A DNA stretch of 64,000 bases, taken from contig JAGUCH010000006.1 in the NCBI GenBank assembly GCA_019096065.1, positions 6,530,001-6,594,000 of the forward strand. Reading direction: 5' to 3'. Numbering within the stretch: position 1 is the first letter of the stretch; every line of letters starts with the position of its first letter. The stretch is from Paracyclopina nana. Lineage: Eukaryota; Arthropoda; Copepoda; Cyclopoida; Cyclopettidae. Positions 1 to 10,012 of this stretch are shown in pieces. The notes beneath the pieces were generated by a model. That model made no database searches and was not told the origin of the DNA. It saw only the letters and a list, made by a program, of their open reading frames with translations. The position numbers were made by a program, and so were the translations under genes.

Positions 1-108
1 TTGCGTTTCTCATGACTCAATCGGTATGTGTATATGGCCGTCAATTCGAGCCATAGCCATTTGAAAATAATTGCTAGCATATTCAAAGTTACTAGACTTA
101 TAATTTTG

Positions 109-1980
109 TTAGAATGCCAATTTAACTTTCATTAATTGGCTCCAACAAATCCTTTTTTTTTTTATGACATCACTTGAATTTTTTTGTGCACGAGCTGGTA
201 GAGCTCCTGACGGGTTAGGATTCCTAAATGAGTACTTGAGCCTTGTCAATTCCCATTTCTCAGGAGTCAGCGCAGCATCACATGGGAGACCTGGATTATA
301 ATGGATTGGTAACTTTTTATTATACTTTCGCGTCACCATCACCTTATAATCTATTTTAGGTTTGTCTCGAAGTCCTTCGCAAGGACGTTGGAGAATCCTA
401 ACAGGCGGTAGCGCAACAGCCCCTTCAGGCGGAGAGCCTTCAGGAGAGCTCGGCACAGCCTCTTTTAATGGCGACAACAATTCATCATCTGGACTATCGC
501 GACCAGAAGACTTGCTATCATTTGTTACAGTTTTAGTTTCATATATTTGCTCTCTAGTAGGTGCAGAGGGCAATATAAAACTCCTGTTTTCAATGTTTTG
601 CTCATCAGCTTTGACTAGGTTATCCTTTTTTGGGGACATAGATAGTCTTTTCTTAATTAGCTGAGAAACTCGCCTAAAGGCGTCTAGAAAGCGATTTCTA
701 GTGTCAGGCGAAAACTTTCTATTCTCAGCCATAACTTTAAACAGTGTTCCTTTAAAATCTTTTTCAGATTCAAGGGTTTCAAGCACATCTGCGATAGTAG
801 GTTGATACAGAGGTTGACTGTCAGCGTACTCATCGTCTATGAATTCACCCACATTTTCTAATGCAGTAACGAGCGATTCCAGATCTGTATCAAATTTATC
901 GCGACTAATTAGCGAGGAAGCCTCGCTTAGCACTTTTGATATGTCTGCCTCCTCTTGTTCCGGGCTCTTAGGGCTCATATGTGGCGATCGTCGGCCTCTA
1001 AATGCACGTGAAACTGGGCTAACATATTCTGATAAATGTTCAGTTCCAACAATACTATTGGGTGTAATAATTTGGTCCTGATTTCTTTGCTGAGGCGTAT
1101 TCGGGACTTCAAAGAAGACCTTGCCCTTTTCAGCCAACTCTTTAAACGTGGGGAGGTCCTCAGACTGGAGGGACCTAAGCTCCTCGTAAAGAGTTGTTTC
1201 ATATGTTTTTCGGCCATTGTCAATCAATTGATCAATGACTTTATCAGCTTTCTGTTCTTCTGGAGAAAGGAGCGATCTCTTTTCACCCAAACCAGCCGCT
1301 GAATCTGTACTGTAATTGTCATTAGGCGGCTTGGGCACATATTTGTCCCATTGCTGCTTGACAATTTTGCGATTTTCATCCTGGATGCGACGAACATCTG
1401 ATGGCTTGAAAGGTCGGTGGCTTTCTTTTAGTAAGATAGACCCGGACCTTGACAAGGTTTGGCTTATAGTAGAGGTTCCTAATGAAGACGTGGCGGTTAT
1501 GAGATCCTCAGTTACATTAGAGTCCTATTCTCTTTTCGCATCATCACGAGCTGCAATGCTTTTCGAAACTCTATTTCTCAAAGCATATTCATCCACTTCA
1601 GGCTCGTCTTCCTCTAAGAATTTGAGCATTTCTTTTCTAGCAAGCTGTTGTAGCATCTCAACAGGGGTGTACGGGCGCATGAGCAAATAAGTTATCTTTT
1701 CAGGCAAGAACTTGTATAGCTCATGGAAACGGTATATTTTGATATGGTCCAAACTCACTTCGCGTGTTAAACCATCATGCAAATAAGGCTTAACTGTGAC
1801 AGTCGAGTGGGCACCCACATCAATCACCTCAAATAAATCTTGCATGAACTTGTAGCCGTGCTTATTTATTGGGTGCTTTATGACAAGGACTAATGATCCA
1901 ACCTCAGGCTTAAAAGAAGGCCTTTCGGTAGCTTTCATTAGTTCTAGTCTGCATTGCTCTTCCTCATCATACTTCCTCAT
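109..1980 (-). pseudogene. Retroelement integrase C-terminal part and long tail, interrupted by TAG
   Basis: From 1980 to 1528 the frame encodes an SH3-like integrase C-terminal segment (a basic start, then alternating beta-like stretches and a cluster containing DHIKIYRFHELYKF). A TAG at 1525-1527 stops it, but the same frame stays open from 1524 to 109, so the two parts were probably one reading frame. The downstream part is about 470 residues, charged and rich in Ser, Pro and Glu, with no membrane segment, signal peptide or zinc motif that I can see. It does not look like an envelope gene. Ty3/gypsy integrases usually end soon after the SH3/GPY region or chromodomain, so this tail is unusually long. 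Its function is unknown. Confidence 0.6.
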
Positions 1981-2116
1981 GACATCTTACCACTCGGCTT
2001 TATGTATGATGTCCTCGCTTTCCCTTAAAACCTCAAATACATCACGGCCCAAGTGATGACCTGGCATTTTATCGAAGACTAAAGAGAAAAGGGTAGGGAT
2101 TATCTTAACCCCATTC

Positions 2117-3292
2117 TCATCTGTATACGATAGTCAGAGGATGGTTATTTATAGCGTAAACAGATAACTTAAAAACTTCACTCATTGGTCTTTTGTAAGA
2201 CTTCGAGTTTAGAATTAACGCATTTCTTAACACATGGACACTGTTTTCGGCGTAAGCATTGGAGTGCTTATGTGGGGACAGTGTTCTGTATTGACATAAT
2301 TCCTTTATTTTGTACTTGTCAATCAAGCGTTGGAGTGCATGGTTGCTCGTAAGCTGCGCTCCATTATCCGCTAGTAGAGTCTTTGGTACACCAAATAGTG
2401 ATGTAACCTCTTCCATTGCATTCGCCACTTCTTTATAAGTAGAGTTCAACAATGGTTTTGCTATTATCATTTTCGAGTAAACATTGGTAATGACTAAGCA
2501 TACCTTAGCATCCTTGCCTTTGACCAAAGTTTCATCAAAGTAAGCAAGATCAATCATGACAAGGTCAAAAGGTTGATCCGGAATTTGGAATCTACCTTTT
2601 CCAACAAAACATGTGTTGGCTTGTCTATATAATGCACAGTACATACATGCACCCACTATAATCCTACTTATCCTCGCAGAATAAGTTGAAAACATAGATT
2701 GGGTGAACAGAGTGTTCACCTTCTTACTACCTAAATGGTTATGTAAGAGGTGAATGCACGCCATTAAGTAAACACAACTCTGCATACTCATGTATACTTT
2801 TGTGTTGGTGGCTACTGTAAAGGGAAGTTTCACATTCTTCCTAATTACAAGAAGTGCACAATCAATTACTCGGTATCTAGCTGCAATGCCAGTGGGCACC
2901 TCATTTTCTGGAGTAAGCACGAGCATATTTAGACTTTTCTGAGTTTCCTCATAATTTTGCAGCAAGCGTATGAGCAGGTTGCGTGTGATACCAGGCAATT
3001 GTACCGATATCTTACGCTTTACAGTAATTGCGTCAACAACAACATTGTTTTCTATTTCAAAGACAGGAGACTCTGGGTTGGCTTCTCCTCCAAATGAGTG
3101 CGAAACCACCGTTAACCTGTCAATTTCATCAACATCCTTATGGTGAGCATGAAGAATGGTTGAAGTATCGTCATGAATGAAAGGAGGCGATGAGCCAATC
3201 AGCTCGACCCACTTGTCATTCAAACATTGTAATCGTTTTTGTAGTAGAGACTTTGACATTGTACCTGAGTTCACTAATGTGTCAAAATACAT
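2117..3292 (-). pseudogene. Retroelement integrase core (HHCC finger and DDE domain)
   Basis: This 391-residue frame carries a zinc-finger region with two His near residue 180 and a C-x2-C pair near residues 215-218. A retroviral-type integrase core follows: first Asp near residue 247 (DLAYFD), second Asp at 309 in LLADNGAQL, and Glu at about 349 in AENSV. The Asp-Glu spacing is about 39 residues, slightly above the usual 35. Integrase inserts the cDNA copy into host DNA. The first 150 or so residues link RNase H to the finger. The frame differs from the RT block upstream and from the C-terminal block downstream (about 1980-2117), so at least two frameshifts separate the pieces of one original polyprotein. 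Confidence 0.8.
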
Positions 3293-3321
3293 GCGTCAAT
3301 AACTCCTGCGTGGTTATCACT

Positions 3322-6300
3322 TTAGAAGAAATCTCTTCCGGCATTGGGTACACACCTGAATATATCTTTTGTAATTTGAGACTGGATGGAATACGGTGCA
3401 AAGAACACTGTATCTCCTTCAGTTTGGTGATATTTATTCAGTAATATATCAACAACTTCAATCTCAGTTCTTGGCACAGCACGTATCTTCCATGCCACGG
3501 GCAGTGAATAAATACGAGCCGCTAATCTATGCGTGAAAGCATCTTTGCCAGTGAACGAGCTAGCCAAAATACTTGCTATAGCCAAGCAGTCTGTTACAAT
3601 TACTAGCCGTTCATATGCAAACAGTATACTTTTATAATGCTGTATCATCATCAATACTCCCAGAGCTTCCCTCTGGAAAGAGTGATACGATAAGCATACT
3701 GACAAAGGGAATCCAGCACTGTGAGATCCAACGCACACAGCCTTTCCGTTTGCATCAATTTCCATTAGTAGGGCTGAGGTACTTATTACACCTGAGTCCA
3801 CAGCTAAATATGCTTCTTTGAAATTAGGTGGCGCTAGTGCCATACCAGCTTTAATTTCATCAATAACTCTATAGAAACACTTCTCTTGGAAAGAAGAGAA
3901 CGTGAACTTTCCAGTTTTTCCTTGCTTAGTTGCCATCACATCCAATAGGGGCGCTGTGTATGTTGCCATATTTGGACAATATTGGCTCAACCAATTGGTC
4001 ATCCCAATGAATTTTTGCAACTGTTTCTTGGTTGAGGGCATAGGAAAGTCATCAAAAGCAGTCCTGTATTTCTCAGGCATCTGCATTGTCATAACTCCAT
4101 GCTCATCAATCTTTATTAGGTGGCCAAGGACTGTAGCTTCCTTTACACCTAATTGAGTCTTTTTAATTTGCAATAAGGCATTTAACTCTCGTAAACTATC
4201 AAATAGTTTTCTGAAGTCGCCTAAATGCCTTTTGTAATCATCCAGAGTTGCAGGTCTTGGCTTGTCCGGATTCTTACAGGAGACCAATAAATCATCTACA
4301 TAGACACATGTGAATGGTAGGATCTCTGGATTAATTGCCTGAGTGAGTAATGACGCAAATTCACGTACAGCTAACGCGCAACCTTGCAATATACTCTTAC
4401 TCTTAAGATAGATGCCCCTAAACCTTGAGCGTGGTGACGTCACGGCCAGGCAGCACATATCAGCACTTTCTGAATCCACCGGCAAATTATCATAGCCTGA
4501 TGTGACATCAAAAGATGACATGAGACATGAATTTGACAGCATCCCTAGCAAGGTAGGGATTGGTGGAACTATATGTTCAGATGGCGTAAATATCAAGTTC
4601 TTATTAAAGGAAGTTAAATCCACTAATAACCTTGGTTTACGCTGCTTCATAGGCAACTTTTCATCATTAGGCCTCGAAGTCAGGAAACATGGGCATGCAG
4701 AATACCTGTTTAATGACTTATCAACTATTTCAATGAGTCCAGATGACAGCATTAATGATATTTTTCTGTCAACTTGGGTGGTCTCATACTCTGACATATT
4801 GAACACCTTGGGAATCAAGGGTTTGTCATCTTTTAGCTGGAACTTTACCGGCTCTACATTCCATAACCGGAAGGACCTTGGATCATCTGAAAAGATGTCC
4901 TTGTATTCTATCAGTATATTCCTATAGTCTTCCCTTACTTCCACAGGTATGTGGTCAAGGTCAAACTTCAATACAGTGTCTAATTCCAAAGGGAAAGTGT
5001 ATCCAGCTACTCCATTTAGAACTCGATATGGATCAAATTCACTAGGGAACTGCAGTAAGAGGTTATATACTTCCTCATACAAGCCCTGGTTTTGTGCTTC
5101 ATCCTGAGATATCTCCAAACTAGCAGATACCAGGTCCAATTCGGAGGGGTTTTTAATGACTGTTTGCCTCACGCAAAGGTCAGTAATAGGGCCCTCATAA
5201 ATTGTGGTGAAGCTTTTATGAGCAACCTTGGTTCCAGCCCTCATAGCCATACAAAGTGCACATAAACAGTTAACTGGTTTAAATTCGAATGGCACAAAGC
5301 CACCAAATTTCGTTTTTATATCATCGTGTGTAGATTCATGCGGATATGTAGGTAAAGCTGATAGCAGCAACAAGGCAGATGAAACCGCCAAGCATACTGG
5401 CTCACCAACTGATACATCTCCATCCATTAAAGTTCTAATCCACACATTATCAGCCACACACTTATACCGTAAGTGGCCATATATATTATACACTAACGTG
5501 GTCATGTAGCCCACATCCTTTGACTTAGAAAGTGGCACATGAACCATTAGTTCAATATCATTTGTTATTTTGTACATAATAACAGGCGAACCCAATATAG
5601 TGTACTCAAAATATCTGTCTTTCCCATTTCGCTGATACGCAACTGGGAAGCAATCATAAGTATGCACTAAGATTGTTAGCACCACTCGCTCCATTCCCGC
5701 AAGGAAACTTTCCATTGGAGTGAGAGCTATGGTTCTGCATTTCTCATGCACATATTGATATTTAATCCATACCATACTCAACTTTTCCACTATAGAGTTG
5801 AGCTTCAGTATGATTCGTTTTTGTTCACCCGATATTAATTTGTCACTTGGGGTAACAATTACCCAGGGTAAACCATTCCAATTCCATTTACCCACAAACT
5901 CAACCAATAGTTTGTCAGTAATCTCTTCAAAACCATCAGACTGGTTGGAAGCAATAAAAACATGATTCCATTGTCTGGTTAGTTTCTGCTTAATATTGCC
6001 TTGGAGCGAGACTCGATCACTGAAGGTATGCATATCAGTGAAGGCTAACCCATTTATATCGACAAATTGCACCAATATGTGCGAGTCGATATACTCGCAA
6101 TAACAGGTATGCATTATGTGGTGCAAAGATTTTAAACTTAGGTTTAACTTGTGCACCTCGTGTGTAGGCTTAAACCTTTGTTTCTTAACAATGGTTGCCT
6201 TTCCAATTACAGAATGAGCCTCGATATAGATGGGCTCATCTGATGTGTTACCAATCTGCACTGGGAACGTGCCTTTCCTGGACACAGAAGTGACACATCC

Positions 6301-7401
6301 CTCTGCAGTGGTACTTATATAATCTTCATCCGGAATGAACTCCAAACACTTATCATGGAAGCTAGAATAAACATTCCTGTGTTTGGTTTCATTCTCAACA
6401 TCGTCAGCCTCAGAATCCGAATCCTCGTGGCTGAGTCCAGTCACAAGGGGTATTTCATGAGGGAAACTAGCATTTACTGTCACTTCCCTTCCAGGCAACA
6501 CAGTAATACTTTCATTTATAGCTACAGGATAAAACGCTTCTTTAGTAAGAACTAGGGGAATCTTTTTATATTTTATTCGCCCTGGGAAATCAATGAAATG
6601 TTTTCCATCCTTACTAGTCAAGCGCAAGTTATTATCCACTAATAACGAGTTGCCAATCATCAGCAACGTTTCACAGTCAGACACTAGAAACACTGCTTGG
6701 CGAATTAGCACTCGGTCATTAAAAGCAACTTGTAACGTAATTCCTTCAGTACTGGGAAATTCTTCCCCATTGAAGTTTTTGATGAGGTAATTAGTTTTTA
6801 CTCTAGGTAAAGCATAACCTAATTTCTCCTCAATTAACTTAACTAGGGTGCGAGATATAATTTGAACCTTCGCACCACTATCGAATAAAGCATGAAGCCT
6901 TATTTTGCCAGTAACTTGAACAGGTATATAGTACCTGTCACACACATTGTGTAATTTTAACGAAAATACACTCAGCGTGTCATCATTATCTTTTATGGTC
7001 TCCTCAGGAGGTACATATTTTAAAGGTTTATCACCTAGTATATCTAAGCTTGCTACGTGAGCAGGTTTTTTATGATTTGTGGTGCCTGGGTGGAACCAGT
7101 ACACGCACAAGCATACCATTATTATAATGTATGCTATAACCAAATGCGGGACTAGCTCATTATCTTTCAGCCATAACAAAAGAGTTAGTATGGCACTTAT
7201 CCATAATAATAACCCCTTCCACATCCTGGCTGGGTTTTTTTCCTGTTTAGCTTTATCTAGGTCATGAACACCAGATATGGCCAAAACAATGGCACTCGAG
7301 CTTTCATTCTGGCTCTTTGCACATTGTTTTTTCTTTACTGAGAGTGCTTTCAGATGATCGAAATACGCTCTCCCTACTTCTTTATTACATTCTCCCCGCA
7401 T
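3322..7401 (-). CDS. Retroelement polyprotein: two TM helices, protease, linker, RT, RNase H
   Basis: This intact 1359-residue frame starts, after a charged N-terminus, with two hydrophobic helices (residues about 61-79 and 84-103). An aspartic protease follows, with the catalytic triad DSGA at residue 174. A linker of more than 500 residues shows no domain I recognise. Reverse transcriptase spans about 847-1080, with the primer-grip approach region, an LLVDLTSFN block and the catalytic YVDD at about 1034. A connection region has the LGH motif, then RNase H (about 1190-1320) with Asp, Glu and Asp in AVDSG, REALG and VTDCLA. It makes cDNA from the element's RNA. The helices before the protease and the long linker are unusual for Ty3/gypsy pol. 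The start at 7401 is the first ATG after the gag stop; translation may instead depend on frameshifting. Confidence 0.85.
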   Translation of the reverse strand: MRGECNKEVGRAYFDHLKALSVKKKQCAKSQNESSSAIVLAISGVHDLDKAKQEKNPARMWKGLLLWISAILTLLLWLKDNELVPHLVIAYIIIMVCLCVYWFHPGTTNHKKPAHVASLDILGDKPLKYVPPEETIKDNDDTLSVFSLKLHNVCDRYYIPVQVTGKIRLHALFDSGAKVQIISRTLVKLIEEKLGYALPRVKTNYLIKNFNGEEFPSTEGITLQVAFNDRVLIRQAVFLVSDCETLLMIGNSLLVDNNLRLTSKDGKHFIDFPGRIKYKKIPLVLTKEAFYPVAINESITVLPGREVTVNASFPHEIPLVTGLSHEDSDSEADDVENETKHRNVYSSFHDKCLEFIPDEDYISTTAEGCVTSVSRKGTFPVQIGNTSDEPIYIEAHSVIGKATIVKKQRFKPTHEVHKLNLSLKSLHHIMHTCYCEYIDSHILVQFVDINGLAFTDMHTFSDRVSLQGNIKQKLTRQWNHVFIASNQSDGFEEITDKLLVEFVGKWNWNGLPWVIVTPSDKLISGEQKRIILKLNSIVEKLSMVWIKYQYVHEKCRTIALTPMESFLAGMERVVLTILVHTYDCFPVAYQRNGKDRYFEYTILGSPVIMYKITNDIELMVHVPLSKSKDVGYMTTLVYNIYGHLRYKCVADNVWIRTLMDGDVSVGEPVCLAVSSALLLLSALPTYPHESTHDDIKTKFGGFVPFEFKPVNCLCALCMAMRAGTKVAHKSFTTIYEGPITDLCVRQTVIKNPSELDLVSASLEISQDEAQNQGLYEEVYNLLLQFPSEFDPYRVLNGVAGYTFPLELDTVLKFDLDHIPVEVREDYRNILIEYKDIFSDDPRSFRLWNVEPVKFQLKDDKPLIPKVFNMSEYETTQVDRKISLMLSSGLIEIVDKSLNRYSACPCFLTSRPNDEKLPMKQRKPRLLVDLTSFNKNLIFTPSEHIVPPIPTLLGMLSNSCLMSSFDVTSGYDNLPVDSESADMCCLAVTSPRSRFRGIYLKSKSILQGCALAVREFASLLTQAINPEILPFTCVYVDDLLVSCKNPDKPRPATLDDYKRHLGDFRKLFDSLRELNALLQIKKTQLGVKEATVLGHLIKIDEHGVMTMQMPEKYRTAFDDFPMPSTKKQLQKFIGMTNWLSQYCPNMATYTAPLLDVMATKQGKTGKFTFSSFQEKCFYRVIDEIKAGMALAPPNFKEAYLAVDSGVISTSALLMEIDANGKAVCVGSHSAGFPLSVCLSYHSFQREALGVLMMIQHYKSILFAYERLVIVTDCLAIASILASSFTGKDAFTHRLAARIYSLPVAWKIRAVPRTEIEVVDILLNKYHQTEGDTVFFAPYSIQSQITKDIFRCVPNAGRDFF

Positions 7402-7469
7402 AAATGACGGCAGTATGTATCAATCATTGTCCATAAGGTCTGGTTTTGATTTTTGTTCAGAAGCAGACA

Positions 7470-7853
7470 TTATCTTCGTGCTTGGCGCATTATCCAACAC
7501 GGGAATCCATTTATGACCTTGTGCAATCCTTTACAGGAACCACACACAGTGCCATCCTTCTTTAATTCATCCAGTGAAACTCCTGGATAATTCTTGCAAC
7601 TTTTGGCATAGTGGGAACCATTGCAGAACAGGCATCCACCTGTCTCAAGTGGGTTTCCAGCCGGTAGCTTTCTAATATCAATGTTGAAAGTAGCAGCAAT
7701 TCTTTTGGAACGCTCTGCTTCAGTCTCAGCCTTTAAGGCGGCAACTTCAGCATTTTGGCGATCAATCTCACAATTCTTTCTTGCTAGCTCACCGTGAAGA
7801 GCGCTGATTATTTTAGCACTTTGTGAACTAACATGTGACATTACAGAAAGCAT
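7470..7853 (-). CDS. Retroelement gag, nucleocapsid zinc-knuckle part
   Basis: A 127-residue frame with a coiled-coil-like stretch (heptads rich in Ala, Glu and Lys, residues about 15-50) followed by two Cys/His knuckles: CLFCNGSHYAKSC (C-x2-C-x3-H-x4-C) and CGSCKGLHKVINGFPC (C-x2-C-x3-H-x6-C). Such knuckles bind the element's RNA during packaging. The frame ends at 7470, 69 bases before the pol ATG. It lies in the same frame as the capsid block at 8115-8519 but is separated from it by a stretch in another frame, so this gag copy is broken. Confidence 0.7.
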   Translation of the reverse strand: MLSVMSHVSSQSAKIISALHGELARKNCEIDRQNAEVAALKAETEAERSKRIAATFNIDIRKLPAGNPLETGGCLFCNGSHYAKSCKNYPGVSLDELKKDGTVCGSCKGLHKVINGFPCWIMRQARR

Positions 7854-7944
7854 ACTAGCACTTTCTAGAACGTCCTACTCAGCAGCGACCATAGCAAGTC
7901 GAGCTTTTTGCTTAACAGTTGGAGCCATAGGGAGCCTAGCATCC

Positions 7945-8519
7945 TTAGCTATTCCTGTCACGATCAGTTCTTGAGACATACTTCCCAACTTGACCACTGA
8001 TAAACCAGATCATGTCTTGCAGGGCTGCCATACTCCTCATAGGAGTGCCCTGTTTCATCAAGTGGTAATGGTATATATTAATATACAACTGATATTGCTG
8101 AGGCCAATGCCTTTTCAATAGGGCATGAGCATCAGTGATAGTCTCAGAGATGGCATGCAATTTGCCATCGCTGTCCAACAAATCCCTGTGGATGAGCAGC
8201 CTGAGTGTGTAAATCTCCCTGACAGAGCAGTCAAAGGTCTGGTCGGGTACCTAATAATGCTATGGATGCGATTGAACTCATCTTCATCCTTCACATTCTT
8301 CGTGTAGGCATAGATATCATTCCAAAGGAGCTCTACACCTTCACTGGCTACTCCCCTAAAGTACTCAGCAGTACTGGGAGTGGCACCTTCGCATAATCCT
8401 TCTACCCCTGCTTCATGGCTCCAGTCAAATCTCCGGGCCACAGCATTGATAAGCCTCAGGTAATCAAGAACACTGTCAGCAGTGTTTGAGGTTCCCTGAA
8501 AGTCGAACTTCTCTTGCAT
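7945..8519 (-). pseudogene. Retroelement gag, capsid-like part, frameshifted
   Basis: Two overlapping minus-strand frames (8519-8115, then 8181-7945) together make a capsid-like helical protein that feeds towards the zinc knuckles at 7853-7470. The first has the start MQEKFDFQG and an amphipathic helix around residues 15-35. The switch to a second frame near 8115-8181, and back again by 7853, means at least two indels. The assignment rests on position and helical character, because I do not see a diagnostic capsid motif. Confidence 0.5.
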
Positions 8520-9604
8520 TTTCGTATATATGGCCCAAGGAGTCTTTTACAAGCCACATGAAAAGTCAGCACGTTTTGGCTATACATTACAGCCATAACC
8601 AAATAACTGCCAAGCCATTACTCCAGCCTTTATTTTTTAGACAGGTAGTAATTTCCAGGTAGATTGTAATCATTGAGTCACGGGGCGCCATCTGGCGCAG
8701 ACTATAGCTCTAATTGCCGCAATGTTTACAACGTTTACCGCAAACACATAACCTTTTGTTCTACGTTACTTCGTAGAAGTCGCTTTTCCATTAGTCCCAG
8801 TATTTCCAGCCCATTTCTAGTATGAAACAGCTACGGACTTTTGCAAGTACCAGACATCATATTTTTCATCCCATCAATTGGCATGAATTTTATCACGGTG
8901 TACTCATTCTGGGCACACTAGTTCAGAAGTTCATATCTGGGCAACAAGTCACCCAATAAAAATTATGCGCATAGCGGAATCTGGAACCAGGTATTATAAG
9001 CATAACTTTAGTGGCAGAAAAGAAATCCTGTACGAGGCGTTAGCCTCAGGATACTCGCTTACTCTCTGATTCCAGATGTCACAGCACCCTTGTCTGAACC
9101 TGGGGACAGAACCCCGGGTTCAAGACAGGAAACAAAAATATAAATCAGCCAACGTGCACAGTCACGCTGTTCATTCGTTATCAGGTACTCGCCATTTAAA
9201 TCAAGTTCCCCTGGTGGTGCACTTCAGGTGCTTTAGTCTACGCATCGTGTCTGCACCACAATAGCAATGTTTCTAGCCATTTGAGCCGTCCACACTGCAT
9301 GATACAGTATACAATTATTATACGCTATACCATTATTTTTATGGACAGCGCTCACTATTAGCATCGCCCTCTAGCGAAACCATGCAGCGCTAATAACGTT
9401 CAGCAACATTTTTTGCCACGCAGTTACTAATGCTTATCTCATGCCAGTTATTGCCTAGACTCGGGGTCATTGGCCCCCTTTTAGGATCAACAGCTTAAGT
9501 TTAGCAAAAGCCAATTATATCATGCTTGTCGAGCTGTACATGTGGCTCGTGGAGCGTCAGTGCAAGCCAGCAATGTTCCGCCTCATATTTAAATGTTAAA
9601 TATG
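8520..9604. other. Non-coding stretch, probably 5' leader and LTR of the retroelement
   Basis: No credible coding frame. Its place directly upstream of gag, and the possible primer-binding site near 8690, suggest 5' leader plus LTR on the minus strand. I could not fix the outer LTR end because the partner LTR is not in the window. Confidence 0.35.
8684..8698 (-). other. Possible retroelement primer-binding site
   Basis: On the minus strand TGGCGCCCCGTGACT starts about 180 bases upstream of the gag start, directly after a sequence ending in CA. A TGG-initial match to a tRNA 3' end (CCA) just inside the 5' LTR is expected there. I cannot name the primer tRNA, and the LTR boundaries are not proven. 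Confidence 0.25.
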
Positions 9605-10012
9605 TTAAAAATGTTCAAATAGAGTAGCAACAGCATTTAATCCCATGGCTGGGTTAATGAGCTTCTCTTTATTGATCATCGTGATTAGGGCTGTTATTAA
9701 TGGCCCCAACTCTTCAGTAGAACTAGTATGCACCCCAGCATCTGCATCAATAATTTTCATAATATGCAAGTCAAGAGAGCGAGGTTCCTCAGTACTCAAA
9801 ACTATGATATTAATCGCATTCCATGTTCTTACCACTCCGTTTCTGTCAATATTCATGACATCGGTGGTCATTGGGTATTTAACCCTTGACAAAAAATCTT
9901 TTACTGCCCCCCTGCTCTCCCCAAAGGGAGTGCAAGGTTTCAGCAGCTTCACCAATTCATTCTCAGTGACCTCTAAGTGCACTAAAAGTGCAGCTTTCAA
10001 GTCATGAGCCAT
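9605..10012 (-). CDS. Unidentified 135-residue ORF upstream of the retroelement
   Basis: An uninterrupted ATG-started frame, mostly alpha-helical in composition, with no Cys/His motif, signal peptide or membrane helix. I do not recognise the protein. It is on the same strand as the retroelement, about 1.1 kb upstream of its gag. It could be a displaced N-terminal gag or matrix segment, part of a second element, or chance. A repeated 19-mer starting TCTCTAAGACTCAACTT occurs twice just upstream (about 10037 and 10081). Confidence 0.3.
   Translation of the reverse strand: MAHDLKAALLVHLEVTENELVKLLKPCTPFGESRGAVKDFLSRVKYPMTTDVMNIDRNGVVRTWNAINIIVLSTEEPRSLDLHIMKIIDADAGVHTSSTEELGPLITALITMINKEKLINPAMGLNAVATLFEHF

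Larger units (their letters stand above)
1..8700 (-). mobile_element. Decayed Ty3/gypsy-like LTR retroelement, 3' end outside the window
   Basis: Minus-strand coding blocks appear in the order capsid/zinc knuckle, protease, reverse transcriptase, RNase H, integrase, C-terminal tail, which is the Ty3/gypsy (Metaviridae) order. The RNase H to integrase junction, the LGH motif after RT and the DDE integrase with an HHCC finger fit that group; the YVDD catalytic box and the C-x2-C-x3-H-x4-C knuckle are compatible with it. The copy is broken: the gag blocks lie in two frames, integrase is out of frame with RT and with its own C-terminal part, and a TAG interrupts the tail at 1525-1527. No LTR pair can be shown because the 3' LTR would lie left of base 1. 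A possible primer-binding site is near 8684-8698. Confidence 0.85.

Noticed and set aside
109-1455. Retroviral envelope gene after pol
   Set aside because: No signal peptide, membrane helix or Cys pattern, and the frame is continuous with the integrase C-terminal segment apart from one TAG; treated as a pol tail.
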